The translations under genes and the position numbers were made by a program. From positions 682,001 through 746,000 of the forward strand of contig NZ_CP050154.1 of NCBI RefSeq assembly GCF_011617705.1: a DNA stretch of 64,000 bases, read 5' to 3'. The notes beneath the pieces were generated by a model. It saw nothing but the letters and a program-made list of their open reading frames with translations. It searched no databases and had not been told where the DNA came from. Of this stretch, positions 27,184 to 36,397 are shown piece after piece; within the stretch, counting starts at the first letter, position 1; each line of letters opens with the position of its first letter. This stretch comes from Brevibacterium limosum. Its GTDB lineage: Bacteria; Actinomycetota; Actinomycetes; Actinomycetales; Brevibacteriaceae.

Positions 27184-28095
27184 TCACTCGGGGCGAGAGA
27201 GCTGACCGGAGATCTTCGCCAGCTGGTCCAGGCGTTTCTCGAGTGAAGGGTGGGTGGAGAAGAGCTGACCGAAGGCGGCCTTTCCGCTGATGGCGGGGAT
27301 GAGCGCCAGATGGTTCGCCGAGGCGGACGACCGCAGGTCCTTCTCCGGGATCTTGGCCATATCCCCGCTCAGCTTCGTCAGTGCCGATGCCAGCGTCGAC
27401 GGAGCACCGGTGAGGATGGCTGCGGCGCGGTCGGCGGCAAGCTCACGATACCGGGAGAGGGCACGGATGAGGACGAACGACAGACCGTAGACGACGGCTC
27501 CGACGAGGATGAAGAGCAGCTGGATCGGGACGCCGTTGTTATTGTTGTTCGACCGTCCGAAGCTCATGTAGTACCCGGCGCGCATCATGAGTGCAGCGAC
27601 CACACCGGTGACGCCGGCGACGGTCATCACGGTCACGTCGCGGTGGGCGACGTGGGAGAGCTCGTGGGCGAGGACGACCTCGACCTCATCGCGGTCGAGC
27701 TTCTCGAGCAGACCGCGGGTCACGCACACCACCGAGCGCTCGGGGGAGCGGCCGGTGGCGAATGCGTTGGGAATCGAGGAGTTCGACACGGCCACCCGCG
27801 GCTTGGTCGAATCTGAAAGCTGGCAGAGTCGGTCGATGATCGTGTGCAGCTCCGGAGCCTCCTCGGGGGTGACCTCCCTGCCGCCCATGGCTCGCATGGC
27901 GATCTTGTCGGAGAAGTACCACTGGAAGAAGAACGCACCGGCGCTGACGACGACGGCGAAGATCACGCCGGGGATGCTCTGACCGAACATCCACCAGATC
28001 GCGAGGATGAGGATGACGTAGATGAGCCCGTTGAGGAAGATCGTCCATCCCATCCGCATGGTCAGTCCGTTGTCTTTGACGAAGCGATTCTTCAT
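27184..28095 (-). CDS. htpX: Membrane zinc protease HtpX (M48)
   Basis: A 303-residue integral membrane metalloprotease that degrades misfolded membrane proteins. Two spans lie at residues 15-55, the zinc site HELSH is in VVLAHELSHVAHRD, the third ligand region reads YRELAADRAAA, and two further spans lie between them. The N-terminus MKNRFVKDNGLTMRM is family-like; GAGAGGAA precedes ATG 28095. It belongs to the psp operon, an arrangement typical of actinobacteria, so membrane stress probably co-induces it with PspA. Confidence 0.95.
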   Translation of the reverse strand: MKNRFVKDNGLTMRMGWTIFLNGLIYVILILAIWWMFGQSIPGVIFAVVVSAGAFFFQWYFSDKIAMRAMGGREVTPEEAPELHTIIDRLCQLSDSTKPRVAVSNSSIPNAFATGRSPERSVVCVTRGLLEKLDRDEVEVVLAHELSHVAHRDVTVMTVAGVTGVVAALMMRAGYYMSFGRSNNNNNGVPIQLLFILVGAVVYGLSFVLIRALSRYRELAADRAAAILTGAPSTLASALTKLSGDMAKIPEKDLRSSASANHLALIPAISGKAAFGQLFSTHPSLEKRLDQLAKISGQLSRPE

Positions 28096-28180
28096 CGTCG
28101 TTCCTCTCTGGGTGTGGCAGAACCGGCCCACCGTCTCAAGCGAAGACAATGGGCCGGGTGCATATGGGTGCTCAGTGGTT

Positions 28181-28465
28181 TCAGGCCGGGTCCGGGATGA
28201 AGCCCTCGCCGGTGAGCAGTTCGGCGATCTCGGCCAAGGTGGCGTCGACGAATGGGATGACGACATCGGAGGATCCGAGGTAGTCATCGGCGACCGGCTG
28301 CCCGTTGGCCGTGACGTAGTCGTGCAGGGAGGTCAGCGCGGTGCGAACGGCCTCCTCGTTTCCGGCATTGACGGCGTCCTCGACCTGGTTGTCGAACTTC
28401 TGCAACAGGTCCTGGTCGACGTGGGCGACGTCGAACTGTCCTTCGCCCATGATGCGGATGATCAT
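28181..28465 (-). CDS. pspAA: PspA-associated protein PspAA
   Basis: A 94-residue protein of the PspAA family (MIIRIMGEGQFDV, LDEVDNQ-like segment LQKFDNQVEDAV, ending EGFIPDPA). Its ATG overlaps the pspA stop (ATGA), so the two are co-translated and probably interact. Function beyond the Psp association is unknown. Confidence 0.9.
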   Translation of the reverse strand: MIIRIMGEGQFDVAHVDQDLLQKFDNQVEDAVNAGNEEAVRTALTSLHDYVTANGQPVADDYLGSSDVVIPFVDATLAEIAELLTGEGFIPDPA

Positions 28466-29211
28466 TGCTGGTCCTCACCTTCGAGCGACTTCTGGTCCTG
28501 TTTCTCGGACCCCGCAGGCAGGGACTCGCGCATCCGCTGGAGTTCCATCTCCACGTCATTGTCGCTGGAGAGGGAGTCGAGCTGGGCGGTGATGTCGTCC
28601 TTCTGGGTTCCCGTGACATCATCGAGGGCTCCGGATGCGAGAAGCTCGTCGACGGCACCGGCACGCGCCTGCAGAGACGCGGTCTTGTCCTCGGCGCGCT
28701 GGACCGCAAGTCCGACGTCGCCGAGCTCTTCCGAGATGCCCGAAAACGCCTCGCCGATCTTCGTCTGTGCGTCGGCGGCGTTGTAGGTGGCCTTGAGCGT
28801 CTCCTTCTTCGTGCGGAAGGCATCGACTTTGGCCTGGAGGCGCTGCGAGGCGAGAGTGAGCTTCTGCTCCTCACCCTGGAGTCCTTCGTGCTGGGACTGC
28901 AGGTCGGTGATCTGCTGGGTCAGCCCGGACTTGCGGGTCAGAGCCTCGCGGGCGAGGTCCTCGCGGCCGATCTGCATGGCTTTCTCGGCCTGACCGGAGA
29001 GCTTGTTCTGCTGCTGTTCGAGCTGATTCATCTGCAGCTCGAGACGCTTCCGGCTGGTGGCGACATCGGCAACACCACGACGGACCTTCTGCAGCAGCTC
29101 CAGCTGCTTCTGGTACGAATAATCAAGGGTTTCGTTGGGGTTCTCGGCCTTGTCCAGAGCTTTGTTGGCCTTGGCACCGAAGATCGTCGCGATCCGTTGG
29201 AAGATACTCAT
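28462..29211 (-). CDS. pspA: PspA/IM30 phage-shock protein
   Basis: A 249-residue ESCRT-III-like protein that coats and stabilises damaged membrane. It starts MSIFQRIATIFGAKAN (amphipathic helix a) and continues as long coiled-coil helices to about residue 220, with a Ser/Glu/Gln-rich acidic tail. ATG 29211 is chosen since family members begin at this helix; the frame runs 26 codons further upstream without support. It is the first gene of the psp operon. Confidence 0.95.
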   Translation of the reverse strand: MSIFQRIATIFGAKANKALDKAENPNETLDYSYQKQLELLQKVRRGVADVATSRKRLELQMNQLEQQQNKLSGQAEKAMQIGREDLAREALTRKSGLTQQITDLQSQHEGLQGEEQKLTLASQRLQAKVDAFRTKKETLKATYNAADAQTKIGEAFSGISEELGDVGLAVQRAEDKTASLQARAGAVDELLASGALDDVTGTQKDDITAQLDSLSSDNDVEMELQRMRESLPAGSEKQDQKSLEGEDQQ

Positions 29212-29389
29212 CCGTAGTCGACTCCTGCATTGGTTTGACCCGACGCTGCCAACCCGATCCACCCCGGTCCGGAGATTCTTGGCCAACACCGCCGCGAACT
29301 ATCGCTCTCAAGTCTACTGAGAAAGGCTGATAGTTTGCCAGACGCCCACTACGAGAACGAACAGACCCCCGCCGCGGAATCTCGGGGGC

Positions 29390-29677
29390 TCAGGGAGCGA
29401 AGAGACGCGAGTTCGCCGCCTCGACCTCGGAGTACTGTCGGGCCGCCGTGTGGAGTGCGCCGTGGACGGAGTTGAGCGACTCCATGAGCTGCTTCTGCGC
29501 GCGCTCCCACTGATTGACCACGGCCTGGAAGTTCTGTGCTGCGCTGCCGCGCCAGCATTCCTGGAGCGCGAGCAGATTGCGCATCATCGTGTCGGACTCG
29601 GACACGAGGTTGCGGGAGGTGTTCGCGGCGGCTGTGGCGGCGGATTGGACGCGTTCGGCGTCGACTTCGAAACTCAT
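29390..29677 (-). CDS. WXG100-family protein
   Basis: A 95-residue helical hairpin of the ESAT-6-like family. The turn motif is W42-R-G44 (ECWRGSAAQNF), and the C-terminal helix ends QYSEVEAANSRLF, with a YxxxE-like secretion signal. AGGAG lies before ATG 29677. WXG100 proteins are usually ESX/type VII substrates, but no EccC-like ATPase is in the window, so it is an orphan here. It sits between the mprAB-pepD terminator and the psp operon. A weak CCCCCG/CGGGGG hairpin (29366-29388) adjoins its stop. Confidence 0.9.
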   Translation of the reverse strand: MSFEVDAERVQSAATAAANTSRNLVSESDTMMRNLLALQECWRGSAAQNFQAVVNQWERAQKQLMESLNSVHGALHTAARQYSEVEAANSRLFAP

Positions 29678-29770
29678 GATCACTCCTCTTGGTCGAAAAC
29701 GACCCGCCGCGGTCGGGCGAGACGAGATCAGTGTCGACGGTGCTGCCCGAGGAGTGGAAGAGCACGGAAA

Positions 29771-29805
29771 GAGGGTGTGGACAGCGTTCGGCTGTCCACA
29801 CCCTC
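29771..29805 (-). terminator. Terminator of the mprAB-pepD operon
   Basis: A perfect 15-bp stem GAGGGTGTGGACAGC / GCTGTCCACACCCTC with a 5-nt loop. On the minus strand it is followed by TTTCC. It lies 54 bp after the protease stop. Confidence 0.9.
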
Positions 29806-29858
29806 CAGGTGGCCCAGTCGCGGCAGCATCCTCAGGTTCGGACGCTTGAGTCGCGGAG

Positions 29859-31991
29859 CTACTGCAGCACGAGCGTGACGTCGAGCTTCTGCTCCTGCCC
29901 GCCGCGGACCACGGTGACCTCGACCGGAGTGTTCACCGGCTGAGCGCGGACGAGGGCACGCAGGGCGATGGCGTTGTTCACCTTGGTTCCGGCCACCTCG
30001 ATGATGTCGTCTCCGTCCTTGACGCCGCCCTTGGCCGCCGGGGATCCGCCTGCCACGGACTGCACCTTGGCGCTGCCCCGGCTGATCCCGCCGCTGTTGA
30101 TGTGACCGTCGGTGAGCGTGATGCCGAGGAACGGATGCTGCGCCTTGCCGGAGGAGATGAGCTGATCGGCGATCATCACGGCCTGATTCGCGGGGATCGC
30201 GAAGCCGATGCCGATCGATCCGGACTGTCCGCCCTCACCCTGGCTCAGCGATGCCGCCGCCGAGTTCACGCCGATGAACTCGCCGTCACCGTTGACCAGC
30301 GGTCCACCCGAGTTGCCCGGGTTGATCGCGGCATCCGTCTGGATGGCGTTCGTGATCGTCATCTCCTTCTCCTGCGAGGAGGCGTCCTCGCCGATGTTCT
30401 CCGTCGACACGGGACGGTCGAGTGCGGAGACGATGCCGGTGGTCACGGTGTTGGCCAGACCGAGCGGATTGCCCAGAGCCATCACCGGATCGCCCACGGT
30501 CAGCTTCTTCGAATCACCGATGACCAGCGGTTTCACGCTGTCGGGAACCTGTTCGAGCTTGATGACGGCGATATCGGTCGAGGGATCGCGGCCGACGATC
30601 TTCGCCTCCGTCGTCTCACCGTTCTTCATCGTCACCGCGATCTCGCCGTCGGGGGTGTCCGCAGGTGCGACGACGTGGTTGTTCGTGATGACGTGGCCCT
30701 GATCGTCGTACAGCGCACCCGAGCCGAGGCCCTGCACCTGGCCGCGGGTGCCGACCTGGATCGACATCACACTGTCCGAGGTCTTCTCCGCCACCTGCGT
30801 CCAGTCCGGAGTCTCGATCGTCTGCTCGGCGACCTTGCGCGGTTCGTCATTCTGCAGTGCCGAGAGCGCATAGTTCCCGCCGAACGCCAGGGCCCCACCG
30901 AGGAGGGCGGACACGAGCGCGATCGCGACCGTCGCGCCCCAACCGGGTCCCTTCTTCTCTCGCCGAGGCGGCTGCTGAGCTCCGTACGGTCCGAACCCGT
31001 CCGGCCCGACTGGGCCGCCGGGACCACCGGGGCCGGGTTGGGATCCGACGGCTGCGAATCCCGAGGAATAGGGATCTGATCCGGGGGCTGCCGAATAGGA
31101 GTCGGAGCCGGTCGGTTGGCCCGGACCGTTGTGCTGGCCGGGACCATTCTGCTGGTCCGGAGCGTTCGGGTAGCCGGGATCACTCGGGTGGCCAAGGCCA
31201 TTCGGGTGGCCAGGGCTGTTCGGGTGACTGGGGCCATATGGATAGCCGGCGGAACCTGTCTGCTGGGAGCTCGACCCGCTCTGATAGCCGCCAGCACCGG
31301 CTGCAGCTGCTCCGGCTCCGGAGGCAGAAGCGCCTGTGCCGTACTGAGCGTTGTTGTTCTGACCCGGATACGCCTGCGGCCCACCCTGTTGGGCCACACC
31401 GTACGGGGAATGGTGCGGAGGCTGGTTCTGCTGGACGTCCGGCTGACCAGGCTGCGGTTGGTTGCCGTAGCTGCCCTGGGCGCTCTGGTGTCCCTGGTAG
31501 CCCGGCTGACCTCCCTGCTGTTGGCTGCCCGACTGATACGGAGAGGACGGCTGCCCGCCTGCCTGATACGGCGACGGCTGCTGGGGTCGGGCCTGCTGGC
31601 CGCCAGGTTGGCCCGGCTGGCCATGCTGCCCGTCCGATCGTTCGCCGTAGTGTCCTCCTCCCTGCTGCCCACCGGGATGGGAGGGGGCGGGCTGCGGGGA
31701 GGGGGAGCCGCCTCGGTGAGGGGATGCGTCCACAGGGTTCTGCGTTTGAGTCGACGGAACGTCGGGGCGTCTCTCGGGCGGGGCGACGGGTGGGCTGACC
31801 CGAGCAGGGCCGCTGGACTGGGACGGGAAGGTGCGCGGGACCTCGGCACCGGATCCGCGGTAGCCTCCGGCCGATGGGCTGCGACGGCCCCCGGCGGAAC
31901 CGCTGTCCTGATCCGCTGACGTGCGCGGAGACTGATCGTCCGGTCCGGAGCTGCGGGACACCTCACCCGGATGGTCGTTGTTCTCGTTCAT
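29859..31991 (-). CDS. HtrA-type serine protease with PDZ domain, PepD-like
   Basis: A 710-residue envelope protease/chaperone. About 330 cytoplasmic residues rich in Gln/Gly/Pro/Tyr precede one membrane span and an extracellular trypsin-like domain with H439 (ITNNHVVAP), D473 (STDIAVIKL) and S561 (GNSGGPLVNG). One PDZ domain ends the protein. ATG overlaps the stop of the sensor kinase (ATGA). The order regulator-kinase-HtrA equals mprA-mprB-pepD of mycobacteria, where PepD degrades misfolded extracytoplasmic proteins. The very long low-complexity N-terminus is larger than in PepD and could interact with cytoplasmic partners. Confidence 0.93.
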   Translation of the reverse strand: MNENNDHPGEVSRSSGPDDQSPRTSADQDSGSAGGRRSPSAGGYRGSGAEVPRTFPSQSSGPARVSPPVAPPERRPDVPSTQTQNPVDASPHRGGSPSPQPAPSHPGGQQGGGHYGERSDGQHGQPGQPGGQQARPQQPSPYQAGGQPSSPYQSGSQQQGGQPGYQGHQSAQGSYGNQPQPGQPDVQQNQPPHHSPYGVAQQGGPQAYPGQNNNAQYGTGASASGAGAAAAGAGGYQSGSSSQQTGSAGYPYGPSHPNSPGHPNGLGHPSDPGYPNAPDQQNGPGQHNGPGQPTGSDSYSAAPGSDPYSSGFAAVGSQPGPGGPGGPVGPDGFGPYGAQQPPRREKKGPGWGATVAIALVSALLGGALAFGGNYALSALQNDEPRKVAEQTIETPDWTQVAEKTSDSVMSIQVGTRGQVQGLGSGALYDDQGHVITNNHVVAPADTPDGEIAVTMKNGETTEAKIVGRDPSTDIAVIKLEQVPDSVKPLVIGDSKKLTVGDPVMALGNPLGLANTVTTGIVSALDRPVSTENIGEDASSQEKEMTITNAIQTDAAINPGNSGGPLVNGDGEFIGVNSAAASLSQGEGGQSGSIGIGFAIPANQAVMIADQLISSGKAQHPFLGITLTDGHINSGGISRGSAKVQSVAGGSPAAKGGVKDGDDIIEVAGTKVNNAIALRALVRAQPVNTPVEVTVVRGGQEQKLDVTLVLQ

Positions 31992-33937
31992 CGCTCGTCC
32001 TTTCGTGTGTCCGCAGCGGTTTCGCCGTTTTCAGAGATGGGCAGGTCGATGCGGAACGTTGCACCGCCGCCCGGAGTTTCGTGGACGGAGATCGAACCAT
32101 GGTGGTTCTCCACGATCGCCTTGACGATCGACAGCCCGAGGCCCGATCCGCCGGTGTCCCGGGTCCGGGAGACGTCGAGACGGTAGAAGCGCTCGAAGAT
32201 GCGCGGGACCACCTCGGGGTCGATTCCGTCGCCGTGGTCCCTGACCTCGAAGCGGACCCGACCGTTGGGGAATCCGCGCAGAGACTCATCGACCGTGATC
32301 GATCCGGCCGCCGTGACATCGGGGACGATGTTCGCCGGCTCGGAGCTTTGGGGCCGATCCTCGGACTGCAGGTCGGGTTGTGGTCCGGTCTGCGGTCCCG
32401 TCTGTGCAGCGGTGTGCGAGTCTGCCTGTTCTTCGGCCTGCGGTCCGGTCTGGGGGTTCGGCTGGGTGTCGGCTTGGTCGCTTCCGGCAGAGTCGCCTCG
32501 GCGGAAGATGCGGACCCCACCGGTGACGAATCCGCGCTCACGCGGTTTGTCCTTCGCCCCGTTCTTCGCCCCGTTGCGGCCGTTCTGACCTCGGGCGCCG
32601 CCTTCACGGATCTCGCCGGTGTCAGCGGAATCGGGATCGACCGACTCGGGCAGACCGACGACGCCGACGGCGAATTCGATCGCCGTGTGCTCAGGCGTGT
32701 GGCGTACGGCGTTGCCGGCGAGGTTGACGATGACCTGTCGGATCTTCGACTCGGAACCGCGGATCATCGGCACCGGCTGCGCATCCTCGCCGTCGAGTCC
32801 GATGAAGCTGATATCGCGGTCCGGGGCCTGCGCCGCGGCATCGGCGGCGGCATCGCGGACGACCTTGTGCAGGTCGATCGGACCGATCTCGGCGGCCCGC
32901 TGCTCATCGAGGCGGGCGAGGACCACGAGATCGTCGACGAGGACGCCCATGCGTTTGGCCTCGGACTCCATCCGCTCCATCGCATTCCCGATATCCTCGG
33001 ACTTCGTGATCGCACCCTGCCGGTACAGCTCCGCATAACCGCGGATCGTCACCAGCGGGGTCCGCAGCTCGTGGGAGGCATCGGAGACGAACTGGCGGAT
33101 GCGCTTCTCCGAGCGGGTCTGTCCGTCGAAGGAGTCCTCGATGCGTCCGAGCATGGTGTTCAGCGCCGCCGACAGACGACCGAGCTCGGTGTTGCGCGGA
33201 TAACTGGGCACGCGTTGGGACAGGTCGCCGGCGGCGATGCGGGAGGCGGTCTTCTCGATATCGCGCAGCGGTCGGAACGTGTTGTTGATCGCCCAGTAGC
33301 CGACGCCGGCGACCATCGCCAGGGCCAGCAGACCGATGCCGATCATCGTGTTCCGGGCCCGCTCGTTGATGTTGTCGACCTCGCGGTCGAAGGGCACCGC
33401 AATGGACACGAGCACGTCGGTGTTCTTGACCTTCATCGCCCGCGCTCGCCACTTCGAACTCGTCCCGGCGACGGTGAAGGGCTCGCCGCCGCGGGCATAG
33501 ACTTCCTGCTCATCGACCTTCGGCAGGATCGGACGGTTCTGCGGCTCCGGGGCGACGGGATCGCGGATCGGATCACCGTTCGTGTCGTAGAACTGCACAT
33601 AGAAGCCTCCCGGCAGGAGGCTCTTGAGCTGATCCCAGGAATTCGAATCGATCGTCGTCGACGACGGCGCATCCTCGCCGCTGTCGGCACCCTCCCCCGA
33701 TTGGAGTTCGGCCTGTTGGAACACATCCTGGTAGGCCTGCTTCGCCAGGGTCTCGGAGGCGCTGATGAGACGTTCATCGGTGCGCTGGACGAGGCTGTCG
33801 CGCAGGTTCTCCAACACCCAAGCGCTCGTCCCCGTGAGGACGAGCAGCATGAGCAGCATCATGATGGCCAGCAGCTTGGTGGTCAGAGACCATTCTTCCC
33901 AGAAGCCGGGACGGGAGGGACGGGATTCTATTGCCAC
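31988..33937 (-). CDS. MprB-like sensor histidine kinase with large ATPase-domain insertion
   Basis: A 649-residue two-component kinase: span at about 20-42, extracellular sensor to about 195, second span, HAMP, HisKA with phospho-acceptor H289 (SDASHELRTPLVTIRGY), then HATPase. The N-box N409 lies in NLAGNAVRHTP, but the G1 box DHGDG only begins at D567. About 158 residues separate them instead of roughly 30 in ordinary kinases. The extra segment is Gln/Pro/Gly/Asn/Ser-rich with QTGPQ repeats. The rest of the ATPase domain (VRDHGDGID, GSGLGLSIV, GGGATFRIDLP) is intact, so activity is likely retained. It sits between its regulator and the HtrA gene. Confidence 0.93.
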   Translation of the reverse strand: MAIESRPSRPGFWEEWSLTTKLLAIMMLLMLLVLTGTSAWVLENLRDSLVQRTDERLISASETLAKQAYQDVFQQAELQSGEGADSGEDAPSSTTIDSNSWDQLKSLLPGGFYVQFYDTNGDPIRDPVAPEPQNRPILPKVDEQEVYARGGEPFTVAGTSSKWRARAMKVKNTDVLVSIAVPFDREVDNINERARNTMIGIGLLALAMVAGVGYWAINNTFRPLRDIEKTASRIAAGDLSQRVPSYPRNTELGRLSAALNTMLGRIEDSFDGQTRSEKRIRQFVSDASHELRTPLVTIRGYAELYRQGAITKSEDIGNAMERMESEAKRMGVLVDDLVVLARLDEQRAAEIGPIDLHKVVRDAAADAAAQAPDRDISFIGLDGEDAQPVPMIRGSESKIRQVIVNLAGNAVRHTPEHTAIEFAVGVVGLPESVDPDSADTGEIREGGARGQNGRNGAKNGAKDKPRERGFVTGGVRIFRRGDSAGSDQADTQPNPQTGPQAEEQADSHTAAQTGPQTGPQPDLQSEDRPQSSEPANIVPDVTAAGSITVDESLRGFPNGRVRFEVRDHGDGIDPEVVPRIFERFYRLDVSRTRDTGGSGLGLSIVKAIVENHHGSISVHETPGGGATFRIDLPISENGETAADTRKDER

Positions 33938-33967
33938 GTATGTAATCTATCGTCCTTGCATGGACGA

Positions 33968-34726
33968 CTACTTGGATTCCGGTGTGCGCAGCATGTAGCC
34001 GACCCCGCGCTTGGTCTGGATCATCGGGGTCCACTCCATCTCGACGGGGTGACCGGCGGCATCCGTCTCCGGGGTGACGTCGATCTTGCGGCGCAGGTAG
34101 GAGATATAGGACTCGACGATCCCGGTGTCGCCGCCGAAGTCGTATTCCCACACATGGTCGAGGATCTGCGACTTCGAGAGCACACGGTTCGTATTCAGCA
34201 TGAGGTAGCGCAGCAGCTTGAATTCGGTGGGGGAGAGGTCGATGAGGATGCCGGAGCGGCGGACCTCATGCGTGTCGTCGTCGAGTTCGAGGTCGCCCGC
34301 CACGATGACGGCGTTCTCCTCGTCCTCGAGATTGCGGGTGCGGCGGAGGACGGCGCGGATGCGGGCGACGACCTCTTCGAGGCTGAAGGGCTTCGTCACA
34401 TAGTCATCGCCGCCGACAGTCAGTCCGGTGATCTTGTCCGAGGTGTCGTCACGGGCGGTGAGGAACACGACGGGTGCGTTCATGCCGATCTGGCGCAGAC
34501 GGCGGGTGACGGTGAAGCCGTCCATGTCCGGGAGCATGACGTCGAGGACGAGCAGATCGATTTCGGTCTGCTCGGCCAGTCGGAGCGCCTCGGCGCCGTT
34601 GGCGGCGGAGACGACGTCGAAACCGGCGAAGCGGAGACTGGTGGACAGGAGTTCGCGGATATTGGGCTCATCATCGACAACGAGCAGTGTGGCTTCGATG
34701 TCGGTGTCGTTCTGCGCTGTAGTCAT
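33968..34726 (-). CDS. OmpR-family response regulator, MprA-like
   Basis: A 252-residue regulator. The receiver domain has DDEPNIREL (acidic pocket), phospho-acceptor Asp in LLVLDVMLPDMDGF, FLTARDD and TKPF; the winged helix reads LSPTEFKLLRYLM and VESYISYLRRKID. It is followed 30 bp later by the sensor kinase and then the HtrA gene. By analogy with MprAB it would respond to envelope stress and might activate its own operon. Two CTCAGGAA direct repeats (34806, 34846) lie upstream of it in the 212-bp spacer and could be binding sites. Confidence 0.93.
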   Translation of the reverse strand: MTTAQNDTDIEATLLVVDDEPNIRELLSTSLRFAGFDVVSAANGAEALRLAEQTEIDLLVLDVMLPDMDGFTVTRRLRQIGMNAPVVFLTARDDTSDKITGLTVGGDDYVTKPFSLEEVVARIRAVLRRTRNLEDEENAVIVAGDLELDDDTHEVRRSGILIDLSPTEFKLLRYLMLNTNRVLSKSQILDHVWEYDFGGDTGIVESYISYLRRKIDVTPETDAAGHPVEMEWTPMIQTKRGVGYMLRTPESK

Positions 34727-34938
34727 GAAACCAGTCTGAGACCCATTTCTGGGAGTGTGCTGAAGATTACCTGGATGCGAATGTGATGTGGGTCACTCGA
34801 AAACTCTCAGGAAAGTCCTTTTGGACCCCTGATCGGGCATTCGTACTCAGGAACGAAAGCCGGATTTCAGTGAAATATGTGGCTGCGATCAGTTTGTGCT
34901 CAGAAATGCTCGCCGAGGCGGGCGTGAGTGGGTTCTGC

Positions 34939-35739
34939 TCAGCGTGGGCGGTTTGATTGTCTTCGTCCTCCCCGCGGCGTGCGAGGGCCGGGAGGCATCG
35001 GGAAGATGGTGTACGACCGAGATGTCGGATCCTCCTGGATCTCGCGCGGCGGGCGGAGATCGAAGAGCTGCTGGGTGACGGCGAAGCGTTGAACTCTTTC
35101 AGGACGACGACGGTCATAGACCACCTGGCCGCGCGTCCCGGCCAGCGACGGCCTCTGCTGGACGAGGTGACGCGCCCACCGCTCTCGCCCCCTGTCGTCG
35201 ACGAAATGAACCACGGTCAGGCTCGGGCCCCTCGTATGCGCTTCGGACCAGTAGTCGATGACACTGCCTTCGGTCAGGCCCAAGTGCGGATACGGGGGAC
35301 GACTGAGGATCGGGTGGCGGGCCCTGCGGAAGGCGAGCAGGGAGACGGCGATGAGTCCGACGCCGGCGGCAATCGAAACCACCCACCAGGCCGGAGCTGC
35401 GTCGGTCATGGCTGGCGCGAAGCCGAGGCCGAGCCCACCGCCGGCCCCGAAGGCTGCCAGTTGATATCGGAAGAATCGAGACAGGCTGCCGCCGGTGCGG
35501 ATGCGGCCGAGTGCCGCACGCACGAGTAGAAAGCTGACGGCCATAGAGACGGTGGCCACGATAACGGCGAGGGTGCCGAAGAGGAGTTTCTGGCTGAGCG
35601 GTTCCGCAGGGCCGGTGGGGAGGAAGATCAATACTGAGGTGGCGAAACCCGACGTCAGTGTGATCGACATGGTGATGATGCCTGCAAGGCCGGCGGCGAG
35701 CTTGCGTCCGGCGCTGATGCGCAGCGGCTCAAGTGACAT
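34939..35739 (-). CDS. Putative membrane protein, four spans, function unknown
   Basis: A 266-residue protein. Four hydrophobic segments occupy residues 12-145 (including ITLTSGFATSVLIFLP and WWVVSIAAGVGLIAVSLLAF). A soluble domain follows with GSVIDYWSEAHTRGPSLTVV and GTRGQVVYDRRRPERVQRF, a pattern reminiscent of DUF3592-like domains. The last 40 residues are Pro/Arg-rich. It is followed by no obvious partner; the CGNR gene starts 15 bp upstream in the same direction, so they may share a transcript. Confidence 0.65.
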   Translation of the reverse strand: MSLEPLRISAGRKLAAGLAGIITMSITLTSGFATSVLIFLPTGPAEPLSQKLLFGTLAVIVATVSMAVSFLLVRAALGRIRTGGSLSRFFRYQLAAFGAGGGLGLGFAPAMTDAAPAWWVVSIAAGVGLIAVSLLAFRRARHPILSRPPYPHLGLTEGSVIDYWSEAHTRGPSLTVVHFVDDRGRERWARHLVQQRPSLAGTRGQVVYDRRRPERVQRFAVTQQLFDLRPPREIQEDPTSRSYTIFPMPPGPRTPRGGRRQSNRPR

Positions 35740-35754
35740 GGTCGGGTCCTCGGG

Positions 35755-36354
35755 TCAGTCGTGGGAATCGGCGTCGGAGTGGCGGGCGCGGAAGGCCGCG
35801 ACGTGCGTGCGGGTCGCACAGCTGCCCGTATCGCAGAAGCGCTTCGAACGGTTGCGGCTGAAGTCGGCGAGGTAGGCGCGGCAGTCCTCGGCGGCGCAGC
35901 GGCCGAGTCGGTCGAGGTCCCCGGAGCGGATGAGGTCGATGAGGACGAGGGCGACATCGGCGGCCACGCGGTCGGCCAGGCTGGCTTGAGCGCCGGTGGC
36001 GTGCAGGTGCCAATCCCAATGGTCGTGTTTGACCAATTGCGGTACGGAGCCCGAGTCACTGAGTGTGAGATTGATCTCATCGACGACTGCGATCGTGCCC
36101 GCTTCGAACTCGTCATCGGTCTCAGCGTCGATGCTCGAGTCCAGGGCTGCAGCGAATCGTCGGCGCAGTTTCAGGGTCTCGTCGACGTCGTTTCTGGTGG
36201 CGGTCAAGGGGCCGGAGAAGTCGTGTCGGGCCGCGAATTCGCGGAGTTTCGCGGTTGTCGTCAGTTCATCGCCGCCGTCGGTGATGTCGCCGGAGGTGTT
36301 GAGGAGATCGACGAGCATCGTGAGGTTCGCGCGAATGTCGTAGGTGAAGGCCAT
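35755..36354 (-). CDS. CGNR zinc-finger/ABATE-domain regulator
   Basis: A 199-residue protein. The N-terminal stress-binding ABATE-like domain (LVDLLNT, LREFAARHDF) is followed by a C-terminal CGNR-type zinc finger with cysteines in GRCAAEDCRAYLADF and RFCDTGSCATRTHVAAF. The family motif CGNR reads CATR here. ATG 36354 begins the domain; the frame is open upstream but lacks support. It is divergent from an EamA transporter across 323 bp that contains a symmetric operator-like site, suggesting that it controls that exporter. Confidence 0.87.
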   Translation of the reverse strand: MAFTYDIRANLTMLVDLLNTSGDITDGGDELTTTAKLREFAARHDFSGPLTATRNDVDETLKLRRRFAAALDSSIDAETDDEFEAGTIAVVDEINLTLSDSGSVPQLVKHDHWDWHLHATGAQASLADRVAADVALVLIDLIRSGDLDRLGRCAAEDCRAYLADFSRNRSKRFCDTGSCATRTHVAAFRARHSDADSHD

Positions 36355-36397
36355 GGCGGGAACCATTCTGCCACAGGATGTAAGGACCAAAATGCAC

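Noticed and set aside
30000-31900. Plus-strand frames of several hundred codons opposite the HtrA and kinase genes
   Set aside because: Arg/Gly/Ser-rich mirror translations of verified minus-strand genes with no domain of their own.
34806-34853. CTCAGGAA direct repeats as a definite MprA box
   Set aside because: They are 40 bp apart and only two; I mention them as possible sites but cannot match them to a known MprA consensus from memory.
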